From positions 868,001-932,000 of the forward strand of contig NZ_MTBP01000002.1 in the NCBI RefSeq assembly GCF_002911665.1: a stretch of 64,000 bases of DNA, in the 5' to 3' direction. The DNA is from Actinomadura rubteroloni. GTDB taxonomy: Bacteria; Actinomycetota; Actinomycetes; Streptosporangiales; Streptosporangiaceae. Positions 8,773 to 18,505 of this stretch are shown here, in pieces. The notes below the pieces were generated by a model that saw only the letters and a list, made by a program, of their open reading frames with translations, was not told the DNA's origin and did not search any database. The translations under genes were made by a program, and so were the position numbers. Within the stretch, counting starts at the first letter, position 1. Each line of letters begins with the position of its first letter.

Positions 8773-9512
8773 GACAGTCTCCGGACTCGATGACCCGCCG
8801 CACGCAGACCCTCTTCAACAGTCTCCGCCTGTGCCTCTTCGACGGTCACTTCGAGCCGTGCGTACCGTTCTCCACGCGAAGCCCGCCCGGGTTCCCCTGC
8901 CTTCTCGGCCGCGTCAAGGACGCGGATCGTCCGATCGGCCACCAGGAGACGGTCGCGATCGCGGATCGGGCCGAGCACGCCCTGGTGATCGCTGATGACG
9001 ACGGTCGCGCCGTCGGCGGCCCGCTCGGCGACCAGCGCGGGCAGCTCGTCCCGGGTCCTCGCGTCGAGCCCGGCGAACGGCTCGTCGAGGATCAGCAGGT
9101 CGGGCTCGTGGAGCAGGGCTTGCGCGAGCCCGACCTTCTGGGCACTGCCCTTCGACAGCTCGGGCAGCCGGACATCGAGAAGATGAGCGAACCCCAGCCG
9201 TTCGGACCATGCGCCGATGACGTCGTCACGCCGCTTGCGCAAAGCGGCCATGTGCGTCAGATAGGCCCGGACGGTGAACGGCTGGGCGACGGGAAACCGC
9301 TCCGGCGCGTAACCGACGCGCCGAGGACGTCCGGTCACCCTTCCACGCCGTGGCCGCCGCAGCCCTGCCACCAAGCGGAGGAAGGTCGATTTGCCCGCGC
9401 CATTGACGCCGGTCACCTCGACGACCCGTCCCGGAGCCAGTTCGAGCGTCACATCACGAAGAATCCACGGACCGCGCCGGTGGTAGCGGAAGCCGACGTC
9501 ATCGAGGCGCAT
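8769..9512 (-). CDS. ABC-transporter ATP-binding protein
   Basis: Predicted 247-residue ATPase. Walker A is TGVNGAGKST near residues 34-43, the signature loop is the variant LSKGS rather than LSGGQ, Walker B is LLILDEPFAGLD, and the switch histidine is in VVISDHQG. The protein is short and has no membrane segment, so it relies on the overlapping membrane-protein gene. The DNA upstream (9513-9681) is a divergent intergenic stretch shared with the HIT gene. Confidence 0.9.
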   Translation of the reverse strand: MRLDDVGFRYHRRGPWILRDVTLELAPGRVVEVTGVNGAGKSTFLRLVAGLRRPRRGRVTGRPRRVGYAPERFPVAQPFTVRAYLTHMAALRKRRDDVIGAWSERLGFAHLLDVRLPELSKGSAQKVGLAQALLHEPDLLILDEPFAGLDARTRDELPALVAERAADGATVVISDHQGVLGPIRDRDRLLVADRTIRVLDAAEKAGEPGRASRGERYARLEVTVEEAQAETVEEGLRAAGHRVRRLS

Positions 9513-9681
9513 GGTCCCGGGACGCTATCGACGTCCGCGTAAGCGGATCATCAAGCTCACATCGGCGAACGCCTCATCCGCGACTCGAACGAGCGCCGCT
9601 CCGACCGGACGGGTTTCCGCAGCCGCACTCGTCCGGCGTGGAGACAGGCGGCGGAGCGCGCGAAGGCGGAGAATCCAGCTC

Positions 9682-10101
9682 ATGAGCGGTTGTGTGTTCT
9701 GCGAGATCATCCGGGGAGAGCGGCCGGCGCACCGAGTACTGGACGCGCCCGACGCGGTCGCGTTCCTGGACACACGCCCCCTGTTCAAAGGGCACACGCT
9801 CCTGGTCCCGCGCACGCACTACGAGACGCTGGTCGACCTCCCCGAGACCGAGATCGGCCCCTTCTTCACGCATGCGCGAATGCTTGCCGCCGCGATGGAA
9901 ACGGCCCTCGGCGCCGCGGGATCGTTCGTCGCCGCCAACAACCGCATCAGCCAGAGCGTCCCGCACCTCCACGTCCACGTCGTCCCGCGCAACCCGAAAG
10001 ACGGCCTGCGCGGCTTCTTCTGGCCTCGCCACAAGTACGCGTCCGAAGCCGAGGCCGCCGAGTACGCCGAGCGCCTGAGCACCGCGCTGAACCAGCCATA
10101 A
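9682..10101 (+). CDS. HIT-family nucleotide hydrolase
   Basis: Predicted 139-residue HIT protein. The HIT catalytic motif HLHVHVV is at residues 95-101, and the N-terminal CVFCEII gives the usual zinc-site cysteine pair. The middle GHTLLVPRTHYETL is typical of the Hint/Fhit group that hydrolyse nucleoside phosphoramidates or dinucleotides. It stands alone, divergent from the ABC genes. ATG 9682 gives the normal family start SGCVFCEI, preceded by GGAGAA. Confidence 0.9.
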   Translation: MSGCVFCEIIRGERPAHRVLDAPDAVAFLDTRPLFKGHTLLVPRTHYETLVDLPETEIGPFFTHARMLAAAMETALGAAGSFVAANNRISQSVPHLHVHVVPRNPKDGLRGFFWPRHKYASEAEAAEYAERLSTALNQP

Positions 10102-10111
10102 CCCCACGCCC

Positions 10112-10172
10112 CACCCGCATCACCCGCATCACCCGCATCACCCGCATCACCCGCATCACCCGCATCACCCGC
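10112..10172. repeat. 9-bp minisatellite (CACCCGCAT)n
   Basis: Six perfect head-to-tail copies of CACCCGCAT plus a 7-base partial copy begin ten bases after the HIT stop codon. The array is non-coding on both strands as far as I can see and is probably a slippage repeat. Confidence 0.95.
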
Positions 10173-10578
10173 GAGCCTGCCCCCACCCGTCGCTCAGCGC
10201 CCAGCCGCCCCGGTAAGCCCGGCCCCGATCGGAGCATGGCAATGCATGCGCTCCAGGCTGACGCGACGTGCGCGCCGAGCCGCCGCCGCGACCGGACGCC
10301 GGGCGAGGAACAGTCGAAGCGGGACGGGATCTCGGCGAGCACGCCGAACGTTGTCAGGACGGGGAAACGCGCATGACGGCGGCATGACGGGGAAGGCAGT
10401 GCCGAAGCCATCGGCGGCACGGGGAAGGACGAGAACGGCAGCTCCCGCAGGCACACGATCCGGCGGTCAGCGAACCGGTCACGCACGTATCCCTTGAATC
10501 GCCGCACGGTGTCCTGGCGGGGGATGGCTCCTGTCATTCGCCCGTCGTATTTTGGTGCTGCCAGGAAGGAGACCGGCC
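10173..10578. other. Intergenic stretch with no convincing gene
   Basis: Open frames exist on both strands, but composition is not gene-like. The minus-strand frame ending near 10537 begins with a plausible peptide (QDTVRRFKGYVRDRFADRR) that then dissolves into low-complexity sequence and the 9-bp repeat; it may be a decayed gene fragment. AGGAAGGAG at 10563-10571 is the ribosome binding site of the next gene. Confidence 0.5.
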
Positions 10579-10821
10579 ATGTCCGAGTCGGTTCCCGCTC
10601 TCCACCCCGACGAGTCCGTCGAGTTCCGCCTCTCCGCCGAACAACATGTGGTGCTCAGCGAGGCCGCCGCTCTCCTCGGGTGGACGGTACCCGAGTTCAT
10701 TCTCTGTACCGCTCTGGACCGTGCTGAACGCGATCTCCACGCCCAGGCCGTCACCGCCGCACCAACCGGCGAAGAAACGACCCACGCCCCATTCACGGTC
10801 TTTCTCACGACGAACCCGTAG
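10579..10821 (+). CDS. DUF1778-type (TacA-like) antitoxin, without visible toxin
   Basis: Predicted 80-residue protein. The segment VEFRLSAEQHVVLSEAAALLGWTVPEFILCTALDRAERD matches the ribbon-helix-helix DUF1778 antitoxin pattern (RLSxEexxLxxxAAxLLGxSxxEF) as I recall it. A strong AGGAAGGAG ribosome site lies 7 bases before ATG 10579. Such antitoxins normally sit directly before a GNAT acetyltransferase toxin, which blocks translation by acetylating aminoacyl-tRNA. No acetyltransferase frame is present on either side here, so it is an orphan or a remnant regulator. Confidence 0.65.
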   Translation: MSESVPALHPDESVEFRLSAEQHVVLSEAAALLGWTVPEFILCTALDRAERDLHAQAVTAAPTGEETTHAPFTVFLTTNP

Positions 10822-11048
10822 CCGAACTCCCCCAGGCGACCCCGCCGCCAGAGCGAACGTCATAGATTCGGCCGGACGCAATACCGAATCGCTTTACCCC
10901 AAAATCCTGCCCACCCAGCCGGGCGAAGCCCCGGCGAAGGCGTGCCGCCTCATGAGAGGGCACCCGCGCCACAACCATCATCCCGGCACCGGGCGGCGGC
11001 CTGGCCGCCCGCGGCGGCGGTACCCGCGCCCGCCCGGGGGAAGGACGA

Positions 11049-11567
11049 TCAGTCCGGCGAGCCGTCCACCGCACCGAAGATCACTGAAGACACTTCGAGA
11101 TAGAGCTGCTCGGGATAAGGGACATACCCAACCGCCTTGAGCGCCTGCCACTGCCCAGCGGTTTCCAAGACGAAGTCCCCGTACCCGAGGATGCGTCCGA
11201 GCGGCGTCCGTTCCAACGTGATGTCGGTGACCTTGCTGAGCGGAGCCATGCCAACGTTCCGATTGAAAATCCCCGAAACGGCCATGACCCGATGCTCGGT
11301 AACGAGAAAGAAGTCGATCGACCAGCCGAGAACACGCCACACAAGGTGCCCGAGCGACAACAACCACAACCACCACACGAGCCAGAACCCAGTGAACGCC
11401 GACACCGCAGCACAGGCCAACAACGACCCCACCGCACCGGACGCGGCAGGCAAGAGCACCGCCGGATGCTTGCGCACCGCGATGACCCGACCCTCATACG
11501 ACATCAGATACTTGTCGATGACCCGCGACCGGGAGTCCCGGTAAACGATCATCTCTTGCAGATTCAC
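11049..11567 (-). CDS. PH-domain (bPH2/DUF304-like) membrane protein
   Basis: Predicted 172-residue protein. Two closely spaced hydrophobic segments (about residues 38-80) precede a bacterial PH-like region: FFLVTEHRVMAVSGIFNRNVGMAPLSKVTDITLERTPLGRILGYGDFVLET, typical of DUF304/YdbT-type proteins. These proteins are membrane-bound with a cytosolic PH fold; function is generally unknown. It stands alone; the ATG follows a GAGGATG purine run. Confidence 0.8.
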   Translation of the reverse strand: MNLQEMIVYRDSRSRVIDKYLMSYEGRVIAVRKHPAVLLPAASGAVGSLLACAAVSAFTGFWLVWWLWLLSLGHLVWRVLGWSIDFFLVTEHRVMAVSGIFNRNVGMAPLSKVTDITLERTPLGRILGYGDFVLETAGQWQALKAVGYVPYPEQLYLEVSSVIFGAVDGSPD

Positions 11568-11977
11568 GGTGGCGGCATCCTCGTCATGATCCGTGGACTA
11601 CCACCGTAGCCGAACCCCGCCGACACGGGGAGACACCGACCAGCCACACCCACCCCAACCCGCACCCACTCCCCCGACCACCCACCCGCACCCACGTCCA
11701 CCAACCCACCAAGCGGACAACCTTTCGACCCTGGGCATCGGCGGACTTCACACGCACGGCCGGTACTGGCGGGCCTGGCTGGCTTGGACAGCGCGAGGTT
11801 GGCGGGTGAGGTTGGCGGGTGAGGTTGGCGGGTGAGGTTGGCGGGTGAGGTTGGCGGGTGAGGTTGGCGGGTGAGGTTGGCGGGTGAGGACGCGGTTCAG
11901 AGAGTGCGACTCGGACGGCACGGCTCGGTGGGCGCGGGTCGGAGGGTGCGGGTCCGAGGGTTGTGTACTGGGTGGGT
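11568..11977. other. Intergenic region with tandem repeats
   Basis: The first half is C/A-rich (many CCCACCC tracts) and the second half holds the 13-bp minisatellite listed separately. No gene is supported on either strand. Confidence 0.6.
11795..11889. repeat. 13-bp minisatellite (GAGGTTGGCGGGT)n
   Basis: Seven perfect tandem copies of GAGGTTGGCGGGT plus a 4-base partial copy, ending about 90 bases past the 3' end of the DUF1963 gene. It is GC-skewed, G on the plus strand. It could form a structured transcript end, but nothing shows a function. Confidence 0.95.
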
Positions 11978-12772
11978 TCAGCGTGCGGTCTTCTTTCGGC
12001 CGCGGGGGCGGTGGGGACGCGGGTTGTAGTCGGACTGGACGGTCAGCCACGCATCGGCGAGGGCCTCGTTCGGGTCGTTGTGGAAGAACAGGCGTCCGGG
12101 CTCGCCCCAGAACCAGCCCAGGCGCGGGTCGCTGTCGAGCTGCAGAAGGAGCTGCCGGTCGCCGGGGTCGTCCGGACGGCGCAGGAAGCCGCTGTCCTCG
12201 ACCAGGCTCGGCCAGCCGCCGAGCTGGTGCGCGGGCTCGTCGTACCAAAGGCTGCGGTGCCACGCCCTGTGCAGTTCCTCGTAGACAGGCGCGAAGCCCA
12301 CATAGACGGTATCCAGGCTGCGGACGAGCAGCTCGCGGGGTGAAGGCAGCGACAGGAACGGCATGACGCCGAACGCGAGTCCCGGTGCGGGTGCTTCGTC
12401 CCGCACGGCCGGGGCTCCGGTGAGGACGCGCCAGCCGTCGCGTTCGTCCGGACGCCCCCACGGACGGGGCGGCGCCCCCCGGAAGTAGAAGGACGCCGAC
12501 CCTTTCGCCGGCAGACCCGGCAGAACTGCGACCGATGCCAGTGCGGCGCAGTCGAGGGTCGCGAGGTGGTCGAGCGGACGCCCGTCCGCCACCGGCGGAG
12601 GCACCCCGGGCGGCAGGGACGGCGCGCCGCCGAGCCGCACGGCCGTCCCCGCCCCGGCGCGGAGCCGCAGCGCGGGCCGCGCCAGGGACAGGACGATCGC
12701 CACGACCTCGGGGACGAGATGCAGGGAGAACAGGCGGCCGAGCCGCCGTCGCTGAGCGGTGATGTGGTCCAT
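11978..12772 (-). CDS. DUF1963 (YwqG-like) protein
   Basis: Predicted 264-residue soluble protein. The C-terminal half carries DUF1963 hallmarks: HQLGGWPSLVE, LLLQLDSDPRLGWFWGEPGRLFFHN. The N-terminal part has the family's LGGAPSLPPGV turn. Function of the family is not established. It ends before the 13-bp minisatellite, and 62 bases separate it from the DivIVA-like gene upstream on the same strand. Confidence 0.85.
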   Translation of the reverse strand: MDHITAQRRRLGRLFSLHLVPEVVAIVLSLARPALRLRAGAGTAVRLGGAPSLPPGVPPPVADGRPLDHLATLDCAALASVAVLPGLPAKGSASFYFRGAPPRPWGRPDERDGWRVLTGAPAVRDEAPAPGLAFGVMPFLSLPSPRELLVRSLDTVYVGFAPVYEELHRAWHRSLWYDEPAHQLGGWPSLVEDSGFLRRPDDPGDRQLLLQLDSDPRLGWFWGEPGRLFFHNDPNEALADAWLTVQSDYNPRPHRPRGRKKTAR

Positions 12773-12823
12773 GCCACTCAGCGTTCAGCAGCGGAGCACG
12801 CGCCGCCAAGCGTCCGTTGAAGC

Positions 12824-12832
12824 TGTGGATAA
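12824..12832 (-). promoter_or_regulatory. DnaA-box-like 9-mer
   Basis: The minus strand reads TTATCCACA, the consensus DnaA box, in the gap between the DivIVA-like and DUF1963 genes. It is a single copy, so it is not an origin; it may be a titration or regulatory site, or chance. Confidence 0.35.
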
Positions 12833-12834
12833 CT

Positions 12835-13350
12835 TCAGTGAGTCTCCAGCGCGTCCGCGAGCTGCACCAGGAAGCGGTCGACCTCCTGCTCGTCGTAGCT
12901 CGGCAGCAACCGGACGGCCGGGAACTTCGTCTCCCGCACGTCGCGCGGGGACAGCGGAGGCTTCGCCCCCTGCAACCCGGCGATGACCCGGTCGAGGAAC
13001 GCGTCCACCTCGCGCACGTCGTAACCGCCGCGCACCCGATGGCCCGTGAACCGAATGTTGTGGATCCACTTCGCCAGCGAGGCCGGTTCGATCACGGCGC
13101 GCCGCGGCCGACCGGTACCCACGGGCTGCCCGCCGCGCAGTTCCGTCGCGCACTCCACGAGCAGCGCTTCGACCGCGCGCCGGTCGTATCCGCGCACGAC
13201 GACGTCGAACCGGGCCGCGCGCACCTCGTCGGCGGCCATGGTCCTCTCGCCCCGCAGCGCACGGGTGATCCGCTCCATGAAAGCGTCGACCTGGGCGCGG
13301 TCGTAACCGCGCATCACCACAGGCAGGCGCTTTCTCGCTATCGCCGTCAT
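12835..13350 (-). CDS. Protein with four DivIVA-like motifs
   Basis: Predicted 171-residue protein made of four repeats of the short DivIVA-type helix entry motif: GYDRAQVDAFM, GYDRRAVEALL, GYDVREVDAFL and SYDEQEVDRFL. Each is followed by 10-20 helical residues. Classical DivIVA/Wag31 has one such motif at the N-terminus and a long coiled coil; here only the motif is reiterated and no coiled-coil tail is present. It may bind membrane or a DivIVA partner, but the role is unknown. The start is the first ATG of the frame. Confidence 0.75.
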   Translation of the reverse strand: MTAIARKRLPVVMRGYDRAQVDAFMERITRALRGERTMAADEVRAARFDVVVRGYDRRAVEALLVECATELRGGQPVGTGRPRRAVIEPASLAKWIHNIRFTGHRVRGGYDVREVDAFLDRVIAGLQGAKPPLSPRDVRETKFPAVRLLPSYDEQEVDRFLVQLADALETH

Positions 13351-13729
13351 CCGGCTCCTCAGCAGTGTTCGCCTGATTCAGCGGTGGCCCCGTACACCAC
13401 TTTCCGTCGTCCGAGCGGGCGACGGGAACAGCCTTGCGTGACGCGGACCACCCGTGCAAGCGAACTCACGGATCTCGGCGGCGGAGGTTCATGGGCGGAC
13501 CCACGATCTGTGAGGCGTTACACGCGGATCGCATGCGAACGACTCCGGCACGGCGTTTTCACCGGCCCCCGAAGGCCCGGACGGCCACCGAACGAGATTC
13601 GTCACATGGCCCGCGACCTGGGAGAACAGGCCTCGCTTTGGGCATGTTGACAATTCTTCAAGGTCTCCGTCACCGATTTTAGGCTGGCCGGATCCGGCCA
13701 GTGACGCGACAGAACCGGCGGCCGATGCC
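13351..13729. other. Intergenic region between rlmN and the DivIVA-like gene
   Basis: It contains the 5' region of the DivIVA-like gene on the left and the palindrome after rlmN on the right. I see no gene. Confidence 0.6.
13684..13701 (-). terminator. Palindrome after rlmN, probable terminator
   Basis: CTGGCCGGATCCGGCCAG is a perfect 18-base palindrome 28 bases past the rlmN stop codon. It can fold as a 7-bp stem with a 4-base loop. No U-tract follows in the direction of rlmN transcription, which is common for actinomycete terminators. Confidence 0.55.
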
Positions 13730-14875
13730 TCACCCCGACTGCGCGGCGAGCTGCCCGCAGGCCCCGTCGATCTCCCGTCCGCGCGTGTCGCGGACCGTGA
13801 CCGCGACGCCGTGCGCTTCGAGCCGGCGGACGAACTCGCGCTCGTCCTCCGGGCGCGACGCCGTCCACTTCGACCCGGGCGTCGGGTTCAGCGGGATCAG
13901 GTTGACGTGGACGAGATGCCCGCGCAGCAGCCGTCCGAGCAGGTCCGCGCGCCACGCCTGGTCGTTCACGTCCTTGATCAGCGCGTACTCGATCGACACC
14001 CGCCGTCCGCTGCGCTCGGCGTACGCCCACGCGGCGTCGAGCACCTCGGCGACCTTCCAGCGGTTGTTGATCGGCACGAGGTCGTCGCGCAGCTCGTCGT
14101 CCGGCGCGTGCAGCGAGACCGCGAGCCGGACCGACAGGTCCTCGGCTGCCAGCTTCTCGATCGCCGGGACGAGCCCGACCGTCGACACCGTCACCGACCG
14201 CTGGGAGATCCCGAGGCCCGCGGGCGCCGGGTCGGTGATGCGCCGGACCGCGCCGAGCACGGCCTTGTAGTTCGCCAGCGGCTCGCCCATCCCCATGAAG
14301 ACGATGTTGGAGACGCGTCCAGGACCGCCCGCCACGCGTCCGCGCGCGAGCGCCCGCGCCCCCGCCGCCACCTGCTCCACGATCTCGGCGGTGGACAGGT
14401 TGCGGGTCAACCCGGCCTGGCCCGTCGCGCAGAACGGGCAGTTCATCCCGCATCCGGCCTGCGAGGAGACGCACATCGTGGCCCGGTCCGGGTAGCGCAT
14501 CAGGACGGACTCGAACAGAACGCCGTCGAACGCCTTCCACACCGTCTTGAGCGTGCGGCCGTCGTCGCAGGCCAGTTCCCGGACGGAGTCCAGCAGCGGC
14601 GGCAGCAGCTCGCCGGTGAGCCGTTCCCGCGCGTCCGCCGGGAGATCGGTCATCTCGGCCGGGTCGTTCACCAGGCGCGCGAAGTAGTGCCGCGAGAGCT
14701 GGTCCGCGCGGAACGGCTTCTCGCCGAGTTCGGCGACGGCCGCGCGGCGCTCGGCGAGGCTGAGGTCGGCGAGGTGCCGCGGCGGCTTGGCCCGCCGGGG
14801 CGCGGCGAACACCAGCTTGGCCGGGGTCTTCGCGGGCGTGGCGGACCCGCCGGAGGGTTCGGTGAGGGAAGACAT
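13730..14875 (-). CDS. rlmN: Dual-specificity rRNA/tRNA adenine-C2 methyltransferase RlmN
   Basis: Predicted 381-residue radical SAM enzyme that methylates C2 of A2503 in 23S rRNA and A37 of some tRNAs. The Fe-S cluster motif CGMNCPFC puts the ligands at Cys142, Cys146 and Cys149. [24 protein letters not shown] and the late GACGQLA (second mechanistic Cys) are all present. The N-terminal extension before the accessory domain is about 30 residues, normal for actinobacteria. The ATG at 14875 is chosen since sequence upstream in the same frame is a shadow of the divergent SUFU gene. Confidence 0.95.
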   Translation of the reverse strand: MSSLTEPSGGSATPAKTPAKLVFAAPRRAKPPRHLADLSLAERRAAVAELGEKPFRADQLSRHYFARLVNDPAEMTDLPADARERLTGELLPPLLDSVRELACDDGRTLKTVWKAFDGVLFESVLMRYPDRATMCVSSQAGCGMNCPFCATGQAGLTRNLSTAEIVEQVAAGARALARGRVAGGPGRVSNIVFMGMGEPLANYKAVLGAVRRITDPAPAGLGISQRSVTVSTVGLVPAIEKLAAEDLSVRLAVSLHAPDDELRDDLVPINNRWKVAEVLDAAWAYAERSGRRVSIEYALIKDVNDQAWRADLLGRLLRGHLVHVNLIPLNPTPGSKWTASRPEDEREFVRRLEAHGVAVTVRDTRGREIDGACGQLAAQSG

Positions 14876-15007
14876 GGTCCGTCCAGTGTCGCAAACGCGC
14901 GCCGATGCCCGCGCCATCGCCCGCCCCGCCGCGAACGGGCATGCCGGCGGCCGGGACCGGGCACGTTCCGGCACGTACGGGCCCCCGGGCGGGCTAAGGT
15001 CTCGATC

Positions 15008-16144
15008 ATGTCGGTATTGCGCAGGGGAACCGCTTCGGCGCGGCGCGCCGAAGCGGGGGCCGTCCGGACGGAGACCAGCCCGTACGGCGCCCGTCGTCTC
15101 GTGATCGAGAGCGACGGGATCGTCACCTCGGCGTCCCTCCTGGACAAGCAGGACAAAGTGGTCGGCGCGGTCTGGGTGGCCAACCACGAGGAGGCCCCCG
15201 CGGGCCCCGACCAGGTCCGCCTCGACGCCGGGTTCGCCCCGCTCATGCCCGCCACGCACATCCGGTCCCGCGCCGGACGCGGCCCGCTCGTCGGCGACGA
15301 CCTGGACGTCGTCTGGTTCGAGGAGGGCGACGGTGTCGCGGTGCTGGAGGACGGCGCGCCCCTGTTCGTCATCCCCGGCTGGTCCGACATCGGCCGCGGC
15401 ATCCCCGGCTACAGCCGCGGCGCGACCGCGCAGAGCCCCTACGCGTTCCCGCTGAGCGACGAGATCGACGCGTTCGAGGTCAGGATCGAGCGGGCCCGGC
15501 GGCACTGGGACGACGTGGCGTCCGACGAGTCCTGGGCCGACTTCCAGCAGTCGGTGCTCGGCCACCTCCTGCAGCGCCTCGGCCCCGGCGGGCACTACTG
15601 GCACGACGTCGGACGCGGGCTCACCGGCGGCGCCGCCCCCACGGTCGGGCTCAGCGAGCGTCCCCCGCAGCACGACCGCGACCACGCCGTGCTGAGCACC
15701 GTCGGGATGAGCCGGCAGCGGATGCCCACGATCGAGCTGTACGAGGACGACGTCTCCCCGCACGCGCGCATCGAGCTGGCGGTGGCGACCTCCCTACCGG
15801 CCCGGCGTGCGGGCAGCATCTTCCCGTGGCTGGCGCAGTACCCGTGGCGCTCGGTGACGTGGTTCGCCCCGGGCGACGTGGTCAAGTGGTACCACGAGGC
15901 CCGGACATTCCCGCTCGGCGGCGAGGACACGGCCTGGGAGGGCGTCCTGCTCCTGGACGACCCGAGCCGCCTCGCCGGACCCGTCCCGCCCGGCCTGACG
16001 GGCCTGTCGTTCGACGGCGACCCGGTCCGGTGGCTGTGGCTCGTCCCCATCACCGGGGAGGAGCACCGCTACGCCAAGAGCGAGGGCTCGGAGGCGCTGA
16101 TCCGCCGTCTCGCCCAGCAGGGACGGTCCTGGATCGTCTCCTGA
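15008..16144 (+). CDS. Suppressor-of-fused (SUFU) domain protein
   Basis: Predicted 378-residue soluble protein. The C-terminal half has SUFU-domain features: [21 protein letters not shown] and the conserved [26 protein letters not shown]. The N-terminal half is a separate beta-rich domain ([31 protein letters not shown]). Bacterial SUFU proteins have been linked to toxin immunity and stress roles, but no toxin gene is adjacent. It is divergent from rlmN with a 132-base shared promoter region. Confidence 0.82.
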   Translation: MSVLRRGTASARRAEAGAVRTETSPYGARRLVIESDGIVTSASLLDKQDKVVGAVWVANHEEAPAGPDQVRLDAGFAPLMPATHIRSRAGRGPLVGDDLDVVWFEEGDGVAVLEDGAPLFVIPGWSDIGRGIPGYSRGATAQSPYAFPLSDEIDAFEVRIERARRHWDDVASDESWADFQQSVLGHLLQRLGPGGHYWHDVGRGLTGGAAPTVGLSERPPQHDRDHAVLSTVGMSRQRMPTIELYEDDVSPHARIELAVATSLPARRAGSIFPWLAQYPWRSVTWFAPGDVVKWYHEARTFPLGGEDTAWEGVLLLDDPSRLAGPVPPGLTGLSFDGDPVRWLWLVPITGEEHRYAKSEGSEALIRRLAQQGRSWIVS

Positions 16145-16178
16145 CCGCCGGAAAGTACTGACGCGAAGGCCACAGAAA

Positions 16179-17066
16179 TCAGGCCGGGACGAACAGCTCC
16201 AGCAGCAGCCACACGACGGGCGCGGTCGCGATCAGCGAGTCCAGCCGGTCCATGACGCCGCCGTGGCCCGGCAGCAGATTGCCCATGTCCTTGATGCCGA
16301 GATCGCGCTTGATCACCGACTCCATGAGGTCGCCGACGGTCGCGGTGACGACGGCGGCGAGCCCGACCAGCACGCCCGGCCATACCCGGTGGTCGTCCAG
16401 CAACCACCACATCAGCCACGTCGCGACGAGCATGCAGGTCAGCGCCGAGCCGCTGACGCCCTCCCAGGTCTTCTTCGGGCTGATCCTCGGCGCGAGCTTG
16501 TGCCGTCCGAGATAGGTGCCCGCGAAGTACCCGCCGATGTCGCTCGCGACGGTCGTGGCGATGAAGATGACGATCCGGTGGTCGCCGTCGTCGGGCCGCA
16601 TCAGCAGCGCGACGATCCCGCCCATCAGCACCAGATAACCGGTCACGAACACACCGGCCGTCATGTCCCGGACGTAGCCGTCGCTGCCCGCGAGCATCCG
16701 CGCGATCATCACCGCGAGGACGGTGAGCGCGACGACCGCCACCAGCCCTTTCGCGTCCCAGAAGTACGCGGCCAGCGGCGAGGCCGCCATTCCCGCCACG
16801 ATCGGCGGGAACGGCACCTGGATCTCGCGCGCTTTGAGGGCGTCGGCCAGTTCCCGCGCCCCGAGGCACAGGAACACGATCATCACCGCGAGGAAGATCT
16901 CCTTCACGGTGTAGAGGGAGACCAGGACGAGCGCGCCGAGGGAGATCCCGACCACGAACGCGATCGGGAGGTTCCGCCCCCCGCCCTTCTTCGGCGCGGG
17001 CGCCTCGGCTCCGTCGTCCGGCCCGGCAGGGGTGGTCACAAGGTCACCGGTCTTGTCGACGTCCAT
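16179..17066 (-). CDS. cdsA: Phosphatidate cytidylyltransferase CdsA
   Basis: Predicted 295-residue membrane enzyme that makes CDP-diacylglycerol from phosphatidic acid and CTP, the entry to phospholipid synthesis. The family signature is intact near the C-terminus: SVIKRDLGIKDMGNLLPGHG followed by GVMDRLDS. Around seven to eight hydrophobic segments follow an acidic/proline N-terminal tail of about 30 residues. The start overlaps the frr stop by one base (TGATG), so it is translationally coupled to frr. Confidence 0.95.
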   Translation of the reverse strand: MDVDKTGDLVTTPAGPDDGAEAPAPKKGGGRNLPIAFVVGISLGALVLVSLYTVKEIFLAVMIVFLCLGARELADALKAREIQVPFPPIVAGMAASPLAAYFWDAKGLVAVVALTVLAVMIARMLAGSDGYVRDMTAGVFVTGYLVLMGGIVALLMRPDDGDHRIVIFIATTVASDIGGYFAGTYLGRHKLAPRISPKKTWEGVSGSALTCMLVATWLMWWLLDDHRVWPGVLVGLAAVVTATVGDLMESVIKRDLGIKDMGNLLPGHGGVMDRLDSLIATAPVVWLLLELFVPA

Positions 17067-17623
17067 CAGACTTCGAGCAGCTCGGCCTTCTTGTGCTCCA
17101 GAAGCTCGTCGATCTGCGCCACGTACCGCTGCGTCGCGTCGTCGAGCTCCTTCTCCGCGCGACGGACGTCGTCCTCGCCGGCCTCGCCGTCCTTGGCGAG
17201 CTTCTCCAGCGTGTCCTTGGCGCGCCGCCGGATGTTGCGGACGGACACCTTCGCGTCCTCGGCCTTGGTCCCCGCGACCTTGATGAACTCGCGCCGGCGC
17301 TCCTCCGACAGCTCGGGGAAGACGACGCGGATGACGTTGCCGTCATTGGTCGGGTTCACACCGAGGTCGCTGTCGCGGATCGCCCGCTCGACCGCTGCGG
17401 ACGACGACTTGTCGAAGACCTGGACGACGACCATCCGCGGTTCGGGCAGCGTGAACGACGCGAGCTGGTTGACCGGCGTCGGCGTGCCGTAGTACTCCGC
17501 GGTGATCTTGTTGAACATGGCGGGGGTGACGCGTCCGGTGCGGATGGTCTGGAAGTCCTCCTTGGCGACCGCGACCGCCTTCTCCATCTTCTCCTCGGCT
17601 TCGAGGAGGGTCTCGTCGATCAC
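17066..17623 (-). CDS. frr: Ribosome recycling factor
   Basis: Predicted 185-residue protein of the normal family length. It splits post-termination ribosomes together with EF-G. Conserved RRF segments are visible: [57 protein letters not shown] and [28 protein letters not shown]. It starts with GTG at 17623. The order rpsB-tsf-pyrH-frr-cdsA is the classic actinobacterial one. Confidence 0.97.
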   Translation of the reverse strand: MIDETLLEAEEKMEKAVAVAKEDFQTIRTGRVTPAMFNKITAEYYGTPTPVNQLASFTLPEPRMVVVQVFDKSSSAAVERAIRDSDLGVNPTNDGNVIRVVFPELSEERRREFIKVAGTKAEDAKVSVRNIRRRAKDTLEKLAKDGEAGEDDVRRAEKELDDATQRYVAQIDELLEHKKAELLEV

Positions 17624-17674
17624 TTCGACTCCCGGTTCACCTTGGTCGTCCGTTTATGTCCCGCTCGTACGCGG

Positions 17675-18493
<819 letters not shown>

Positions 18494-18505
18494 TTACTCG
18501 GGGAC

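Noticed and set aside
9947..10537. Minus-strand frame of about 196 codons between the HIT and antitoxin genes
   Set aside because: Most of it is low-complexity or antisense to the HIT gene and the 9-bp repeat; only a short N-terminal stretch looks protein-like.
10112..11889. Tandem repeats considered as CRISPR arrays
   Set aside because: Units are 9 and 13 bases with no spacers, and no cas genes are near.
13730..15763. Minus-strand frame of rlmN staying open far upstream to 15763
   Set aside because: The part beyond 14875 is antisense to the SUFU gene and not homologous to RlmN; ATG 14875 gives the normal protein.
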